Both the position numbers and the translations under genes were made by a program. From assembly GCA_021307315.1 (NCBI GenBank), contig JAJSPD010000019.1:186001-250000 (forward strand): DNA of 64,000 nt. The letters run 5' to 3'. Shown here piece by piece: positions 11,230-21,041 of the stretch. Numbering within the stretch: the first letter of the stretch is position 1; each line of letters begins with the position of its first letter. This stretch comes from Bisporella sp. PMI_857 (lineage: Eukaryota > Ascomycota > Leotiomycetes > Helotiales > Helotiaceae). The notes below the pieces were generated by a model. It had not been told where the DNA came from, did not search any database, and saw only the letters and a program-made list of their open reading frames with translations.

Positions 11230-11730
11230 ATGAAAGTCGCTCTACTTGCAACTCTTTTTCCCTGCATTGCGTCTTCCTTCACATTGGGGGAGAAAATGAC
11301 CTCCAAGTCACCGATGTCCAAATTCCATGCGACAACGATATCTTATTGCCCACCAATGATAGTATCTGCTCAACAACAAGAACAAATATTCGAAGACTTC
11401 GTCCAGGCCTTCTACGTGGAAGGAAGCGTGAACAAAACTGCCATACACTTCGATGTCGCCTATATCCAGCATAATGCAGATGTTTTGAGTGGTCGCCAAG
11501 CCTTCATCGACGCCTTTTCAGCCGTTGGAGGTGGGAATACAACTACAACTATAGTTCACATGGCTTTGAAGGATAACATCGCATGGGTTCATTATAAATC
11601 CGTCACTCCTGGTTCTCCTCTTACTGCTATAGTTGATGTTTTCCGTTTCAATGGCAGTTGCATCATGGAACACTGGGATGCTATCGAAGCCTTACCCGCC
11701 AATGCAAAAAACCCTCTTGCGTTGTTTTAG
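11230..11730 (+). CDS. Secreted SnoaL-like (NTF2-fold) protein
   Basis: Single-exon gene of 166 aa; ATG at 11230 follows a normal A-rich leader. The N-terminus (MKVALLATLFPCIASSFTLG) reads as a signal peptide, so entry into the secretory pathway is predicted. The rest fits the small SnoaL-like polyketide cyclase / NTF2 fold: the FVQAFYVEG helix, IQHN in the pocket strand, VHMALKDNIAWVH, and the terminal strand DVFRFNGSCIMEHWDAIE, where the E-H-W-D signature is conserved. Family members isomerise or cyclise small molecules or act as aldol-condensation-like enzymes, often in fungal clusters. Its neighbour at 12352 is a related, leaderless protein. Several N-x-S/T sites would fit glycosylation. 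The array at 10415-10570 lies about 660 bp upstream. Exact reaction unknown. Confidence 0.85.
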   Translation: MKVALLATLFPCIASSFTLGEKMTSKSPMSKFHATTISYCPPMIVSAQQQEQIFEDFVQAFYVEGSVNKTAIHFDVAYIQHNADVLSGRQAFIDAFSAVGGGNTTTTIVHMALKDNIAWVHYKSVTPGSPLTAIVDVFRFNGSCIMEHWDAIEALPANAKNPLALF

Positions 11731-12351
11731 ATTCACAGAAAGTAAGGCAGAGCGGGAATTTTGAGTTGGGGAAGAAGAGAGTATATACTTGAAGTACGGT
11801 GGTTGGGTGATTGCAGGATACTAAGCGAGGTGCATTTGAGATGCCGGTTGCAGATTTGTTCTTTGAATTCAATTTGGTTTAGAATGTTTTATCAAAGGAA
11901 CATTCCGTTCACTTCGAGGGGATGGTAGAGTTGTATTGGAGACCGACTTGATGCCTGATTTCTTTCTATTGATTTCAGACTACAGTCACTTGTATTAAAT
12001 CATTTAGCATCAGATACAATTCAGCGATAAAATTATTTATTGACAACATAGAATAGTGGACCTTTACTTTCCTTGCTCTGCTGCCGTGCTGTTGGCAATA
12101 ATAAATATCTTAATGTCCAATCAAGACACATAATATGCGTGCTGAATTTGAGTACGGGGCTACGTTTGTACTTTCAATTTAAGTCTAACCAGGAGTGATA
12201 CCTCAAGCGATAGTGGTAGACAAGTCTAAGGCCACTCCGATTTTAGATAACATAGACGAATGCAAACACACTTTATTCTCACTAGCTATCTCCAGTATGA
12301 AAACTTTATGTCCCGCCTCTCGCTTGTCCTCATCCCAAGATTACCAATGTT
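11731..12351. other. Convergent intergenic region between the two SnoaL-like genes
   Basis: 3' flanks of two converging genes. Moderately AT-rich, with no frame or repeat that I can support. Confidence 0.5.
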
Positions 12352-12816
12352 TTAAAACATTGTATTAGAATTTCCAGATTCCTCCGGAACAGGTTGAATA
12401 ACATCCCAGTGCTCCGTGAAAACTCCATTTTGGAACCTAAACAAATCCATCACAGCAATCCCACGATCACCCGGCCACCTCAGAGCGTGTATATGCACAA
12501 AGATGAATTCACCATCGACTAGAACTCTCTTAAAAAAGATCTCTGGCAAGCCCGCCGGCTTCCCTGTCAACTCGGCTGTCATCTTCTCCATGACGGAGGA
12601 AACATCGATAATAGATTGTCTACCATCGCCTACCAGAGGGTCATGTTGCTTGTAATCTGGATGGACGAGGCGGTAGGTAACTTCATAATCCTTGAGAAGA
12701 AATGTACCGATATAGAGCTCTAGCAGAGTTTTGACAGCGGCAATTTGAGTAGGCGTGTGAGAAGGCTGATCGGCTAGCGAGGCGTATGCTTTTTCGACAA
12801 GTTCTGGGAGCGACAT
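12352..12816 (-). CDS. SnoaL-like (NTF2-fold) protein, cytosolic
   Basis: Single-exon protein of 154 aa starting at the ATG at 12816 (MSLPELVEKAY); the open frame runs further upstream, but that part lacks similarity and is taken as leader. It has the SnoaL-like layout: an N-terminal helix, TLLELYIGTFLLKDYEVTYR, the pocket segment HPDYKQHDP, a central strand with GEFIFVHIHALRWPGDRG, and the closing strand MDLFRFQNGVFTEHWDVIQP with the conserved E-H-W-D. Related to the secreted protein at 11230 but without a signal peptide. Such small proteins catalyse isomerisation, cyclisation or dehydration in many fungal pathways; the substrate is unknown here. A CCTCCGCTATAA motif lies 288 bp upstream. 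The terminal NTMF is plausible for the family. Confidence 0.87.
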   Translation of the reverse strand: MSLPELVEKAYASLADQPSHTPTQIAAVKTLLELYIGTFLLKDYEVTYRLVHPDYKQHDPLVGDGRQSIIDVSSVMEKMTAELTGKPAGLPEIFFKRVLVDGEFIFVHIHALRWPGDRGIAVMDLFRFQNGVFTEHWDVIQPVPEESGNSNTMF

Positions 12817-13470
12817 TGCAAACTTCTTTATGTTGGAGTCTGTATGAATCAGTACGTGTATGAGGCATTTTCCTCGATAGAGAACTAACCGTGATGATTT
12901 GATGGAGAAGTAAATGGTGGGAAATTGAGCTCTAGAGGTCTGCTCTTCGTGTGGTTTGATTGTGTTTGATTTATACCAAATAGCTATGGGGCGCTCTTTG
13001 CTTTTATACCTTTGGCTGTAAGGCGGGGTTTGCAAACATTGGAGCAGTTTGCGTTGGGTGACACTAACAGCATAAGCTACTTTACCTACATCCCCATATC
13101 TCGCCTCCGCTATAAGTTTTGTCCACCTGTCCCAGCTAGGAGTCTGGAGTTCCTCTCTTACGTATGCATGCCATAAACTGCCCCTATAAAATAGTTCCGA
13201 CATTTGGGGAGGCCGAGGTTGCGGAGACGAAGACGGCAGATGATTTTCGCCGCGTAAGCAGTAGAGTAGAGTAGCTGAGATGCATGGTAAGTCGGCTCTT
13301 CGTCCGGCATATTGTGCCTTTCGTTCTTGCAGGTAAATTTTTGATTACAATTTACTTGGGGCAATACGCTTGCACTAATTCATTGAGAGTAGGGCACAAG
13401 AAACTGTCACTGTGATACTTTGTGCAATCGTGAGGTTTTAGTTAAGCAAAGTTTTATTGTTTTCATCTTA
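12817..13470. other. Intergenic: SnoaL-2 leader/promoter and esterase 3' flank
   Basis: The open minus-strand frame continuing to 13203 has no recognisable protein content and probably reflects leader and promoter. It contains the CCTCCGCTATAA motif at 13104-13115. To the right is the 3' flank of the esterase. Nothing else supported. Confidence 0.45.
13104..13115 (+). promoter_or_regulatory. CCTCCGCTATAA motif upstream of SnoaL-2
   Basis: One copy of the shared cluster motif, in the same sequence orientation as the copies at 7282, 7301 and 10415-10570, 288 bp upstream of the SnoaL-2 start. Putative regulator site. Confidence 0.45.
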
Positions 13471-15421
13471 TTAGGAAACTGTGCGAGCTACAAATTGAAT
13501 ATGCATCTGTAATTCCATCCACGCCTGTACCAGCCCTTCAAATCCTAGATCTTCAATGTAACTTTTTATTATAGCGAATCTTTCTAGCAGGTTTGAAGAA
13601 TCGTCACCAGAAGCTTTCTCCCTGCGCGAACAATAGGTCTTGACCTTCTCAGTCGTCTTTTCAAAAGTACCCCATGGTGCAATGCCGTTTACAAATTTTA
13701 GCACATCCAAACCAAATACCTCAGAAATAGTATTCTGATCTTGGGAGAGATGCTCCTTATAATTCTGGAACAACAAGGCTACATCGAAGATATGGGAAGG
13801 CTTTCCGAAACTTGGCCCATCCCAAAGATTCGGCTCTTCCAAAGAAAAAACATAACTTTTTTTGCAACCACGCCCTAGAGCAACGACCGGCGCAACAAAT
13901 AACAAGTCTTGAAGGAATTGGACCATTCCCACGTATGACCGATTGGTATCTATATTTCCGGGAATGCTGATGCCGTAGTCCGAGAGAAGAGTATTAATTG
14001 TTGATTTCTGTTCTGGAAATATTGTATGCAGAGATCTTTGAAAAGCAAGCTCCAGAAATTCCTTGTCTTTGGCAAGTCTTGATTCGAATATGGTAGACTA
14101 AATATGTCAGCATACCATTGCAACATAGCTTGGGGATTCGTCATACTTCCATTGCCAGGCAGCCAACCAAAATTTCCTCACACCATTCGATGCCAGGAAG
14201 GGAGACGTTATTTTGACCACTAAGTTGGGCGTATGTCAGAGCTTCCGGAATCAAATCCCCATCTATCGTAGGAAATGTAGGTTGCATTGGGCTAGATGTG
14301 GGTTTGGCCTCTTCAGGTCGTTGTCCATTTGATGACCACGATGTCGTTTCACTTCCAACTTCCGCGTTTGCTAATGCCCTCGCATACAGGTTTTCGGCTG
14401 TCTCAAAATGGAGCGCTGGAATTAGAAGTGGAGATCCTCCTAGACAGATGAGTCTTCTAAATAGTGGCTTATCAGATAAAAGGTGAAGTGATGCAGATGC
14501 TACGAGATGTTAGTGCGGTCGAGCAAACAAGGACCTGTTGTAAATACCTGCTCCTGCACTCTGACCAAGTGCAGTTATGTTGTCCGCATCCCCTCCAAAG
14601 CCGGAGATATTCTGCTTGATCCACTCTAAGGCAAGTCTCTGATCATGCAGTCCGTTGTTTGGCTTGAAGTTTTTACTTCGAAGCTCTTCTGTTGTCGCAA
14701 ATCCATGGATTCCAAGCCGATAGCTATAACCTGGTTAGCCAATACCGAAGGTAGGAGATAATGTGCATACTTTATGCTAACAATAATGGTGGAAAGATTC
14801 TGGGCTGATGCAAAGGCAGCGAGCCTGCTCGGATCATACTGCGGCCAGCTATTAGAGCCCATGCAAAGGCCACCTCCATGTATCCACACAAGCACTGGCA
14901 ATTTGTCTCCTAGTTGAGTATCCGAAGGCATAGTGATATTCAGATTGAGGCAATCTTTATCCGAAAATGTCCTCTCTTTTGGAATGGGCAGGCTATGTTG
15001 AATCAAGGTATGCTCGATTTCGCAACTTTGTGGAAATTGAGTTGCAGAAGGCCTATTATAAATTGTCAGGAAAAGCTGTCATTCTCTGCGTTGAAGCAGC
15101 TCACCCGTAATGTAAGGCATCGAATGGATTAGTGGAAAGTGTAGCACATAAAGTCGCGGTCCCCAGAGGGTGTTCCAAGTTTCCATACTTTAATCCAAGG
15201 TATTGAACAACTTTACCCTGTGACTTTCCGTGAATGAGACCGAGTTTGGGATGCTTTAAATTTGTTGCCTCCATTGTTGTCCTATATTGTGCAGCCACAT
15301 TTACTGTGCGTGGTGATGGCTGGTCTTGAGGACTTTGCGTTGCAATGAAATTCTTAAATTTGGACGAAGCAGATATTCTGATTAATAAACTTCCATTCGA
15401 TAGTTTCGTTTCATTACCCAT
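13471..15421 (-). CDS. Type-B carboxylesterase / lipase-like alpha/beta hydrolase
   Basis: Hydrolyses carboxylic esters; in clusters such enzymes remove or exchange acyl groups or lactones. Five exons splice in phase: 15421-15105, 15052-14771, 14723-14548, 14499-14147 and 14097-13471, giving 584 aa, a normal type-B length. Introns are only 47-53 nt, with CTGAC/CTAAC-type branch points. Visible are the oxyanion loop HGGGLCMGS, the family segment NYRLGIHGF formed across a splice site, and the nucleophile elbow GQSAGA (Ser near residue 255). A Glu/Asp-bearing [10 protein letters not shown] segment is rebuilt across the fourth intron. No secretion signal is obvious, so it is probably intracellular. 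The gene appears intact. A CCTCCGCAATAA motif (reverse strand) lies just upstream of the start. A cholinesterase-like label would be equally valid by family. Confidence 0.9.
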
Positions 15422-15439
15422 GTTTTAGTTTTGTCGTCG

Positions 15440-15451
15440 TTATTGCGGAGG
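15440..15451 (-). promoter_or_regulatory. CCTCCGCAATAA motif upstream of the esterase
   Basis: Exact 12-base match (as TTATTGCGGAGG on the plus strand) to the core unit of the 10415-10570 array, 19 bp upstream of the esterase ATG. A TATATA element about 50 bp further upstream suggests the motif may lie in or near the transcribed leader. Putative regulator site. Confidence 0.5.
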
Positions 15452-15528
15452 CGGGTAGCACAGGCCAACGATTTTGGTTGCTGGTATCAAACGGCATGTA
15501 TATAGGTGATACTATCACGAAAGAGGTC

Positions 15529-15655
15529 GTAGAATAGAGCGTATTAATTTAGTTGTAGAACTAATAGAATCAACTATCTAGGAGTATTGAAATAGGGGTT
15601 CTGGCGCTAAGAGATGACTAAGCCAGAACAGGCCAATTGGTTTGGCCGTTTCACA
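15529..15655 (-). repeat. Dispersed repeat, copy 1 (inverted relative to copy at 21042)
   Basis: About 127 bp that, reverse-complemented, aligns almost end to end with 21042-21172. The most conserved part is the AGCCAGAAC...GGCCAAT and TTGAAATAGGGGTTCT blocks. No coding capacity. Probably a fragment of a transposon end or a small dispersed element; its boundaries are only those of the pairwise match. Confidence 0.7.
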
Positions 15656-16054
15656 GCTGGCCATTATAGGCCTCGTTATGGAGCCCCTGAATACAAATAC
15701 TAGCCCATTGATGTTTGCTTGATTCAAAACCTCCTCCGAAACCGAACATACTTTATTGACCTTGAAAAATCCATGTTTGGGCGGGGTACTCATCTAGGCT
15801 TGGGAATGGTTATTGTAGCAGTTGATATTGGCACCAACTTTTTGGCACCCAATTCAAGACGTTATGACGACATTAGCCTTCAAGAGGAAAGATATCGAGA
15901 GAGCACTTCATTTTCTTTATTTCAGATGAGGAGTTACTTCGTGGGGGTAAGCAAAATGTAATTGTGACCAGCTACAGACGACACAATATACAACCAGCAG
16001 CAGACCTGAACTCCTAACCCAAATTCTCTCTTGAGATCGTTGAAGTTCTCGCAT
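15656..16054. other. Intergenic, repeat-flanking, no gene
   Basis: Between the dispersed repeat and the 3' end of the SDR gene. No frame with recognisable content. Confidence 0.45.
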
Positions 16055-17080
16055 CTACGGCAATAAAGCTCGTAACATTGGAGTTGAAGTGATGCGGCTT
16101 TTTTGCGCCTTTTGCACAATAGCACTTGCGTCTTTTCCAAGCCACAGAGTTTCAGTCCGATCCAAGCCTTCTTCAGTATCATAACACTCGCCCCCTTGTA
16201 CAAATATTGCTCTTCCAATCACGCCTCTTTCCTTCACGTCTTCCCAATCCATACTACCTGTACTCTCCCGAGACTTAACTCCTGGTGCATCCAACTCATC
16301 GTACCAGATAGCCTTCGTCCCCGGTCCCGCTCGACAAAGGCCTACAATTGCTTTTGCTACGTCCTCGGGTTGGTTTGGGGGCAGTCCATTGTTCAGGTAC
16401 TCTTCCCTAATAAGTGACACCATCCTTGTGTCTGTCATGCCTGGACATACAACATTGACCCTGAGGTTTTGGAAATGCTCTGGGATGTATAGTCTCAATG
16501 CCCTGAGTAGGCCTAACACGCCATGTTTGGCAGCCTGGTACATGAACAAAGGCGGAGTCTCCTTCCAACTTGCTAAACTGCCGACCAGCGTCAGACTCTT
16601 ATTTTGCATAGGCTTGCCATGGAGTGACTGGCTCCCTTGCGTAAGATATGTGCATGCAATGTGTGCAAAATAAGCCAGCCCAATCAAGTTGACGTCGAGA
16701 GTCGTTAATGGTGGCGGCTTCTCATTGTTAATCTCGTCGATGGTACGATTTGGCACGAACCACCCTTTCTGCTCGACCACCCCGGCATTGGCTACAGCGT
16801 GGTCAATTCGGCCATATTTTTCGTAAGCATATTTGAAGAGATTGAGATTGTCATTGTAGGAGCATGTGTCAGATTTCATGAAATGTACGGATTGCGAGGA
16901 AGTTTCAGAAACTACTGCTTGGGATCCTTTCTCGTCCACGTCACCGAAGATAACCACACATTTCTGCTCATACAATTTTCGTACAAGTGCAGCACCGATT
17001 CCACTCCCTCCACCAGTCAGTATGACCACGGAATCGCGAATATCGAGGAGCGATGCGTGTTCTGGATCGAATCGCGACAT
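16055..17080 (-). CDS. Short-chain dehydrogenase/reductase (SDR)
   Basis: NAD(P)-dependent oxidoreductase of the classical SDR fold, acting on an alcohol or ketone. Single exon of 341 aa, ATG at 17080. The Rossmann motif TGGGSGIG lies at about residues 22-29, an acidic GDVDE follows the second strand (favouring NAD(H), by family rule), NAG lies near residue 98, the catalytic Ser is in LVGSLASW, and the YQAAKHG motif supplies Tyr and Lys. The C-terminal third is longer than in 250-aa SDRs. The overall pattern resembles fungal 15-hydroxyprostaglandin dehydrogenase-like SDRs. It diverges from the FAD monooxygenase at 17797, sharing a 716-bp intergenic region with repeated CTCCRC elements, which suggests co-regulation. 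No sign of decay. Confidence 0.92.
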   Translation of the reverse strand: MSRFDPEHASLLDIRDSVVILTGGGSGIGAALVRKLYEQKCVVIFGDVDEKGSQAVVSETSSQSVHFMKSDTCSYNDNLNLFKYAYEKYGRIDHAVANAGVVEQKGWFVPNRTIDEINNEKPPPLTTLDVNLIGLAYFAHIACTYLTQGSQSLHGKPMQNKSLTLVGSLASWKETPPLFMYQAAKHGVLGLLRALRLYIPEHFQNLRVNVVCPGMTDTRMVSLIREEYLNNGLPPNQPEDVAKAIVGLCRAGPGTKAIWYDELDAPGVKSRESTGSMDWEDVKERGVIGRAIFVQGGECYDTEEGLDRTETLWLGKDASAIVQKAQKSRITSTPMLRALLP

Positions 17081-17796
17081 TTTTCAGCTGTAACGATGGC
17101 TATCTCGGCTGGAGAGGTGGGTGTGGCATCAACTAACTGATGAAGATGTTGCTCTTGCTTTCTCAACTATGAATTTGAAGACGACTTTGTCTCTGAATAT
17201 AATTTCCCTTGGCTGTAAGGCCGAAATCGTGTGCATTTGCGAAGCAATAGGTATTGTACAAAATTGATTGGGATTAGCATGCAATCCGGAATCAAGAGCA
17301 CGGAGGAGCCTCAGATCCTCCGCACTAGCATCTGTCTCCGCCTCCGCCTCCACCTCCACCTCCACCTTGACCCCCCCAGACTGCATAAGCTCGAGAAATT
17401 GCCTAGTCTCCAAATCTGCTTCATGTATCCTGCAGCCAACCATCTTATTGAACTCCTTATACGCTACCATCTTGCCGACCTCAGTCCACTATTTGAGACC
17501 GAATACGATATACAAGCATGAATTATTTCCGCTTTAAGCTGAGATTATCGCATCTCCGTTACGCCTAGCCTCTACTGTAGCTCTTAGTCAAGTGTATCCG
17601 AAGTCTTATGAGGGGTCATATTAGAGGCTTGTTTGCATAAGTAGTAGACGGTGAGTCCTACGGCAGCGAGTCTGGTGACTTCGTTACATGCTGTCAATCG
17701 AGGAATTTAAAATTGTTTTGCATTCGTGAACATTCTACCTCCAAAAACTTTTTTCATACCTTTGATCCTCCGAGCATCCTAGCAAGCGTACAAACT
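17081..17796. other. Bidirectional promoter of SDR and FAD monooxygenase
   Basis: 716 bp between two divergent start codons. It contains the CTCCRC-rich tract at 17317-17366 (listed separately). A minus-strand frame of 113 codons at 17129-17470 encodes a Glu/Ala/Val run arising from the hexanucleotide tract and has no family resemblance, so it is not called as a gene. Confidence 0.55.
17317..17366 (+). promoter_or_regulatory. CTCCRC-rich tract between SDR and FAD monooxygenase
   Basis: One CCTCCGCACTAG followed by a six-base microsatellite of TCCGCC then TCCACC units gives about six CTCCGC/CTCCAC cores within 50 bp. CTCCRC is the invariant part of the cluster motif at 7282, 10415, 13104 and 15440, but the following TAA is missing. 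It may be a functional site cluster or only a simple-sequence tract. Confidence 0.35.
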
Positions 17797-19247
17797 ATGA
17801 CATTCGAGAAACAACAATCTGTATTGATTGTGGGTGCTGGGCCGGCCGGGCTACTCTTAGGGCTCCTCCTGTCAAGGCAATCAATCCCTATACATATCGT
17901 CGAGATGGCACATACGCTTGACTCCAGGCCACGCGCGACTCATTATGCTGCACCAGCCGTGCATGAACTCGAGCGAGCTGGCGTGCTACAGACAATCCGA
18001 GCTGAAGGATTCGTTCCTCGGTCCGTTGCGTGGAGGAAGACGGACGCAACCTTCTTGGCAGGTCTTGACAGAAGTGTTGTAGAGGACATAGATGCTATTC
18101 ATTGTCTGCCTTTAGATCGTCTAGGTAGAGTCTTACTAGACCGCGTTCTTCAATATCCTTCGGCCAAGGTTTCTTGGAATCATAAGGTGGTCAGTGTGGG
18201 CCAAGATGAAGCCAAAGCTTGGGTGGATGTTGAAACTGGAGAGGGCCTGAAAAGATTTGAAGCTTCGTATGTTGTGGGCTGTGATGGTGCGAAGAGTCAA
18301 GTGCGACGGTGTCTCTTTGGTGAGAAAAGCTTTCCAGGTAAAACTTGGGACCAACAACTAGTGGCAACAAATGTGAGTATGTGAGAATTTCTCCAGCTTA
18401 TCCGCACTCCCCTACCGAATAGGTTATCAAAGAGTTCGAGATACTAATAAATCTTCTTATTTATATAGGTATATTACCCGTTCGATAAATACGGTTACAG
18501 TGACACAAACTTCATCATTGACCCCGAAAACTGGTACATGGCAGCGAAAATCTCGAAAGATGGCTTATGGCGCGTTACCTACGGTGAACAAACCGGCCTA
18601 TCTGAAGAGGAAGTCCTCGCGCGACAACCTGCGAAATTCGAAATATTGCTTCCAACTCATCCTAGGCCAGAGGATCGAGACGCGTATAGGCTTATTAGTA
18701 TCAGTCCCTATCGTGTCCATCAACGCCGAGTAAAGAGCATGCGAGTGGGACGAATTTGTCTTGCAGCCGACGCAGCGCATTGTAAGATTCCCTTGTCACA
18801 CTACACAGGCTAGTGAGTGTTGCGTACTTTTAAATAAATCTACGCCACTCGGGATGCTAGAATGAGGGCCTCGCTACTTTGGCTACATTTCAGAGCTGAC
18901 TAGACGCAGTGTGCAATCCTTTTGGAGGTCTTGGCCTTACGGGTGGCATGGTTGATGCTGGTGCTTTATACGATTGCTTATCAGGAATTATTCAAGGAAA
19001 AGCAGATGAGAGTATATTAGATAAGTACAGTGAGATCAGGTTGCATGTATTCAATTCTATCGTTGACCCGATATCGAGCAACAACTTCCTCTTACTTCAG
19101 AAAGATACCACCGAACCGACACTTATGGACGACCCGTTTCTTCAAATTGCCAGCCGAACAGCTGTTGACTTGGAGTTTTCGAAGGAGTTCCAGACCCGTT
19201 CTTTGAGCATGAGGGTCGATTTGACAAAGTTTTACCACACTCATTGA
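17797..19247 (+). CDS. FAD-dependent monooxygenase (phenol hydroxylase / UbiH-like)
   Basis: Flavoprotein hydroxylase using NAD(P)H and O2, typically on aromatic or polyketide-derived substrates. Exons 17797-18372, 18469-18781 and 18910-19247 join in phase to give 408 aa, within the family range. Visible are the N-terminal FAD-binding VGAGPAG motif (about residues 12-18), the central DG motif VVGCDGAKS, and the second FAD motif spliced across intron 2 as DAAHLCNPFGGLGLTGG. An earlier in-frame ATG at 17713 exists, but the 17797 start puts the Rossmann strand at the usual place. All motifs are intact. It is divergent from the SDR and is the last intact biosynthetic gene before the dead PKS. An oxidative tailoring role is inferred. 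Confidence 0.9.
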
Positions 19248-19369
19248 GATCATCCATCTGCTAAACCTGGTCGGGCAGCTGGTCTTCTTTTGGAAATGAG
19301 AACCTACTCTTGATCAAGACGAAGTACAATAGTTTCAGTAGTTAAGACTACAGGCACCTCACCTAGCCT

Positions 19370-20110
19370 AATAATTGATGTTATAACCTGAAATTTTTCT
19401 GGGCAATTTAATCTGCCTAGGCCACAGAAGGTAATACGATGCCAAAAGGCTCCTACCAATCTTCGTCTTTAATTCATGTTAAAATATCGTCAAAGACATG
19501 ATGCCAATGCCCTGTGAAAGATTTGGGCGCTCTGTCACCTACCTTATTAATAAAAATCTATGCCTCACTGAGGTCCTGTTGGCAAGCAGAAGTGGCCACT
19601 TCAGGTAAACTAGCAACCCCTGAGGTAACACGACTGCTGTTGCCTCTATGATTTTCTGGCCCAATTCTGCACGCCGCACATGCTCTCTCATAGCCAGTGT
19701 CACACCAGAGGCCAATGGGCTATGATAAGTACAGCAATTGGTTCTTGATTTTTAGAAGCCGCCATGTGCTTTTGTGGCAACAGTAGTGAGAATGGTCTAG
19801 TCGCTGTCCTCTCGGCCTGACGCCTTTGCAAGAGCTGATAGTAAAGGGCTGCAGACTGTGGCTAGATCGACCAATTTGTTAAGAGGTATGTATATCATGA
19901 GTGATCTTGCGATTGCGGGTCGGGGGTATCGAGATGTCTCCTTCAATTTCTCGCGTTAGGGGATGACTCGCAATCGACGATTCTGGCAGCTGGGAAATAT
20001 CAGATGTTTGCGTGGGTTCTTGCCACCAAACCTCTTCCTTACGACCCTGCCGCGCCACGAATACGATATAAATTTTGAATGTCTGGCTCGGCGCATCATT
20101 CCATGTTGAA
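19370..20110 (-). pseudogene. Possible eroded coding debris, identity unknown
   Basis: On the minus strand several stretches read like protein in alternating frames, for example LVDLATVCSPLLSALAKASG (about 19870-19820) and ISQLPESSIASHPLTREI (about 20000-19940), interrupted by stops and frame changes. GC content is higher than in the flanking repeat DNA. The layout (polar linker, then Leu-rich helices) could fit a pathway regulator, but I see no zinc cluster and cannot name a family. Low confidence that this was a gene. Confidence 0.2.
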
Positions 20111-20176
20111 CAAGGGCCTTCGGGTTAGGGGTCCTGAGTTCCAGAGGGATCGGTCGCTCCTCCCTATTTGATTATA

Positions 20177-20847
20177 CGGCAAATATCTCATATACCACCA
20201 TTTGCCTGTATTATTTCTGAAATACCACACTTTTGTTTGGACTCTTTCTCATATACCACTACTTTTTTCTTGGCACCAAAACAGTGGCATATCAAATATA
20301 CGCCTGCAAAATGATAGTATTTCAGAAAAGAACCTGTTTCACGTTGTATATCTGAAATACTATCATTTTGCAAGTGTATATCTGATTGTAGGAACACTCG
20401 AGTTGCAGTAATTACTTATACTTTAACTTGAGAGCACGCACGCATGTGTTTAATGCGTAATGCTCGTTAAAGTTAGTGAATAAGTCTTGATTGTTAGTTG
20501 ATTCTTGATTGTTCTAAGCTTTTGTTCTAAAGTATTAAGTAGAATCGAGGTTTCACGTTTCAGGTGCTAGTCACATAATCATAACTACATATAAATAGCT
20601 ACTAACAATAAATAGAACTAGGATATAAAGCAGATTGAGTATTTAAAGTATTACTATAGATAGCTTTCAAAAAAGTACCCTGTTTTCCGATATACTATTG
20701 TATTACGTGCTTATATTTCATATACCATTGCTTTACGTGCTTTTATTTCATATACTACAAGTGTGGTATATAAAAAAGAGTCCAAACAAAAGTGTGGTAT
20801 TTCAGAAATAATACAGGCAAATGGTGGTATATGAGATATATTTGCCG
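20177..20847. mobile_element. Non-autonomous Mutator-like MITE with 9-bp target duplication
   Basis: The 671-bp element is bounded by inverted repeats of roughly 80-90 bp, beginning CGGCAAATAT on the left and ending ATTTGCCG on the right; arms differ only by a few substitutions and a small indel. It is flanked by a direct 9-bp repeat TTGATTATA (20168-20176 and 20848-20856). Long terminal inverted repeats with an 8-11 bp duplication are the hallmark of Mutator-like elements. No transposase frame is present, so it is a MITE-class derivative. The internal part contains a further perfect hairpin. High arm identity suggests recent mobility. Confidence 0.85.
20305..20372. repeat. Perfect 21-bp hairpin inside the MITE
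   Basis: TGCAAAATGATAGTATTTCAG at 20305-20325 is exactly reverse-complemented at 20352-20372 with a 26-bp loop, and similarity continues imperfectly outward. The arms share the TATTTCTGAAATAC-like wording of the terminal repeats, suggesting nested duplication of the element's own ends. Confidence 0.8.
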
Positions 20848-21041
20848 TTGATTATACGTAGTTGAGTCACACAATGTTAGGTGCTGCTGCAATGGATGCA
20901 ATCGAGCATCAGAATTACCCGATTGAAGATTCTATGTTCTGTACAACAATACCACCTGACTTATTTTGCTTCTTCTCCTACTTCCCTTTATAAAAGTCAA
21001 ATTCTGTGTGGGTCACTACATTTAATAAGCCGCTAAAGGAG

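Noticed and set aside
12817..13203. Longer version of SnoaL-2 from the upstream open frame
   Set aside because: The added residues show no family similarity, and the start at 12816 gives the normal SnoaL-like length.
13950..14200. Apparent frameshift and stops in the carboxylesterase
   Set aside because: A 49-nt intron (14098-14146) with GTATGA donor, CTGAC branch point and TAG acceptor restores the frame, so the gene is intact.
17129..17470. 113-codon minus-strand frame with a Glu/Ala/Val run
   Set aside because: It is produced by the hexanucleotide CTCC-rich tract in the SDR/FAD monooxygenase promoter and has no family resemblance.
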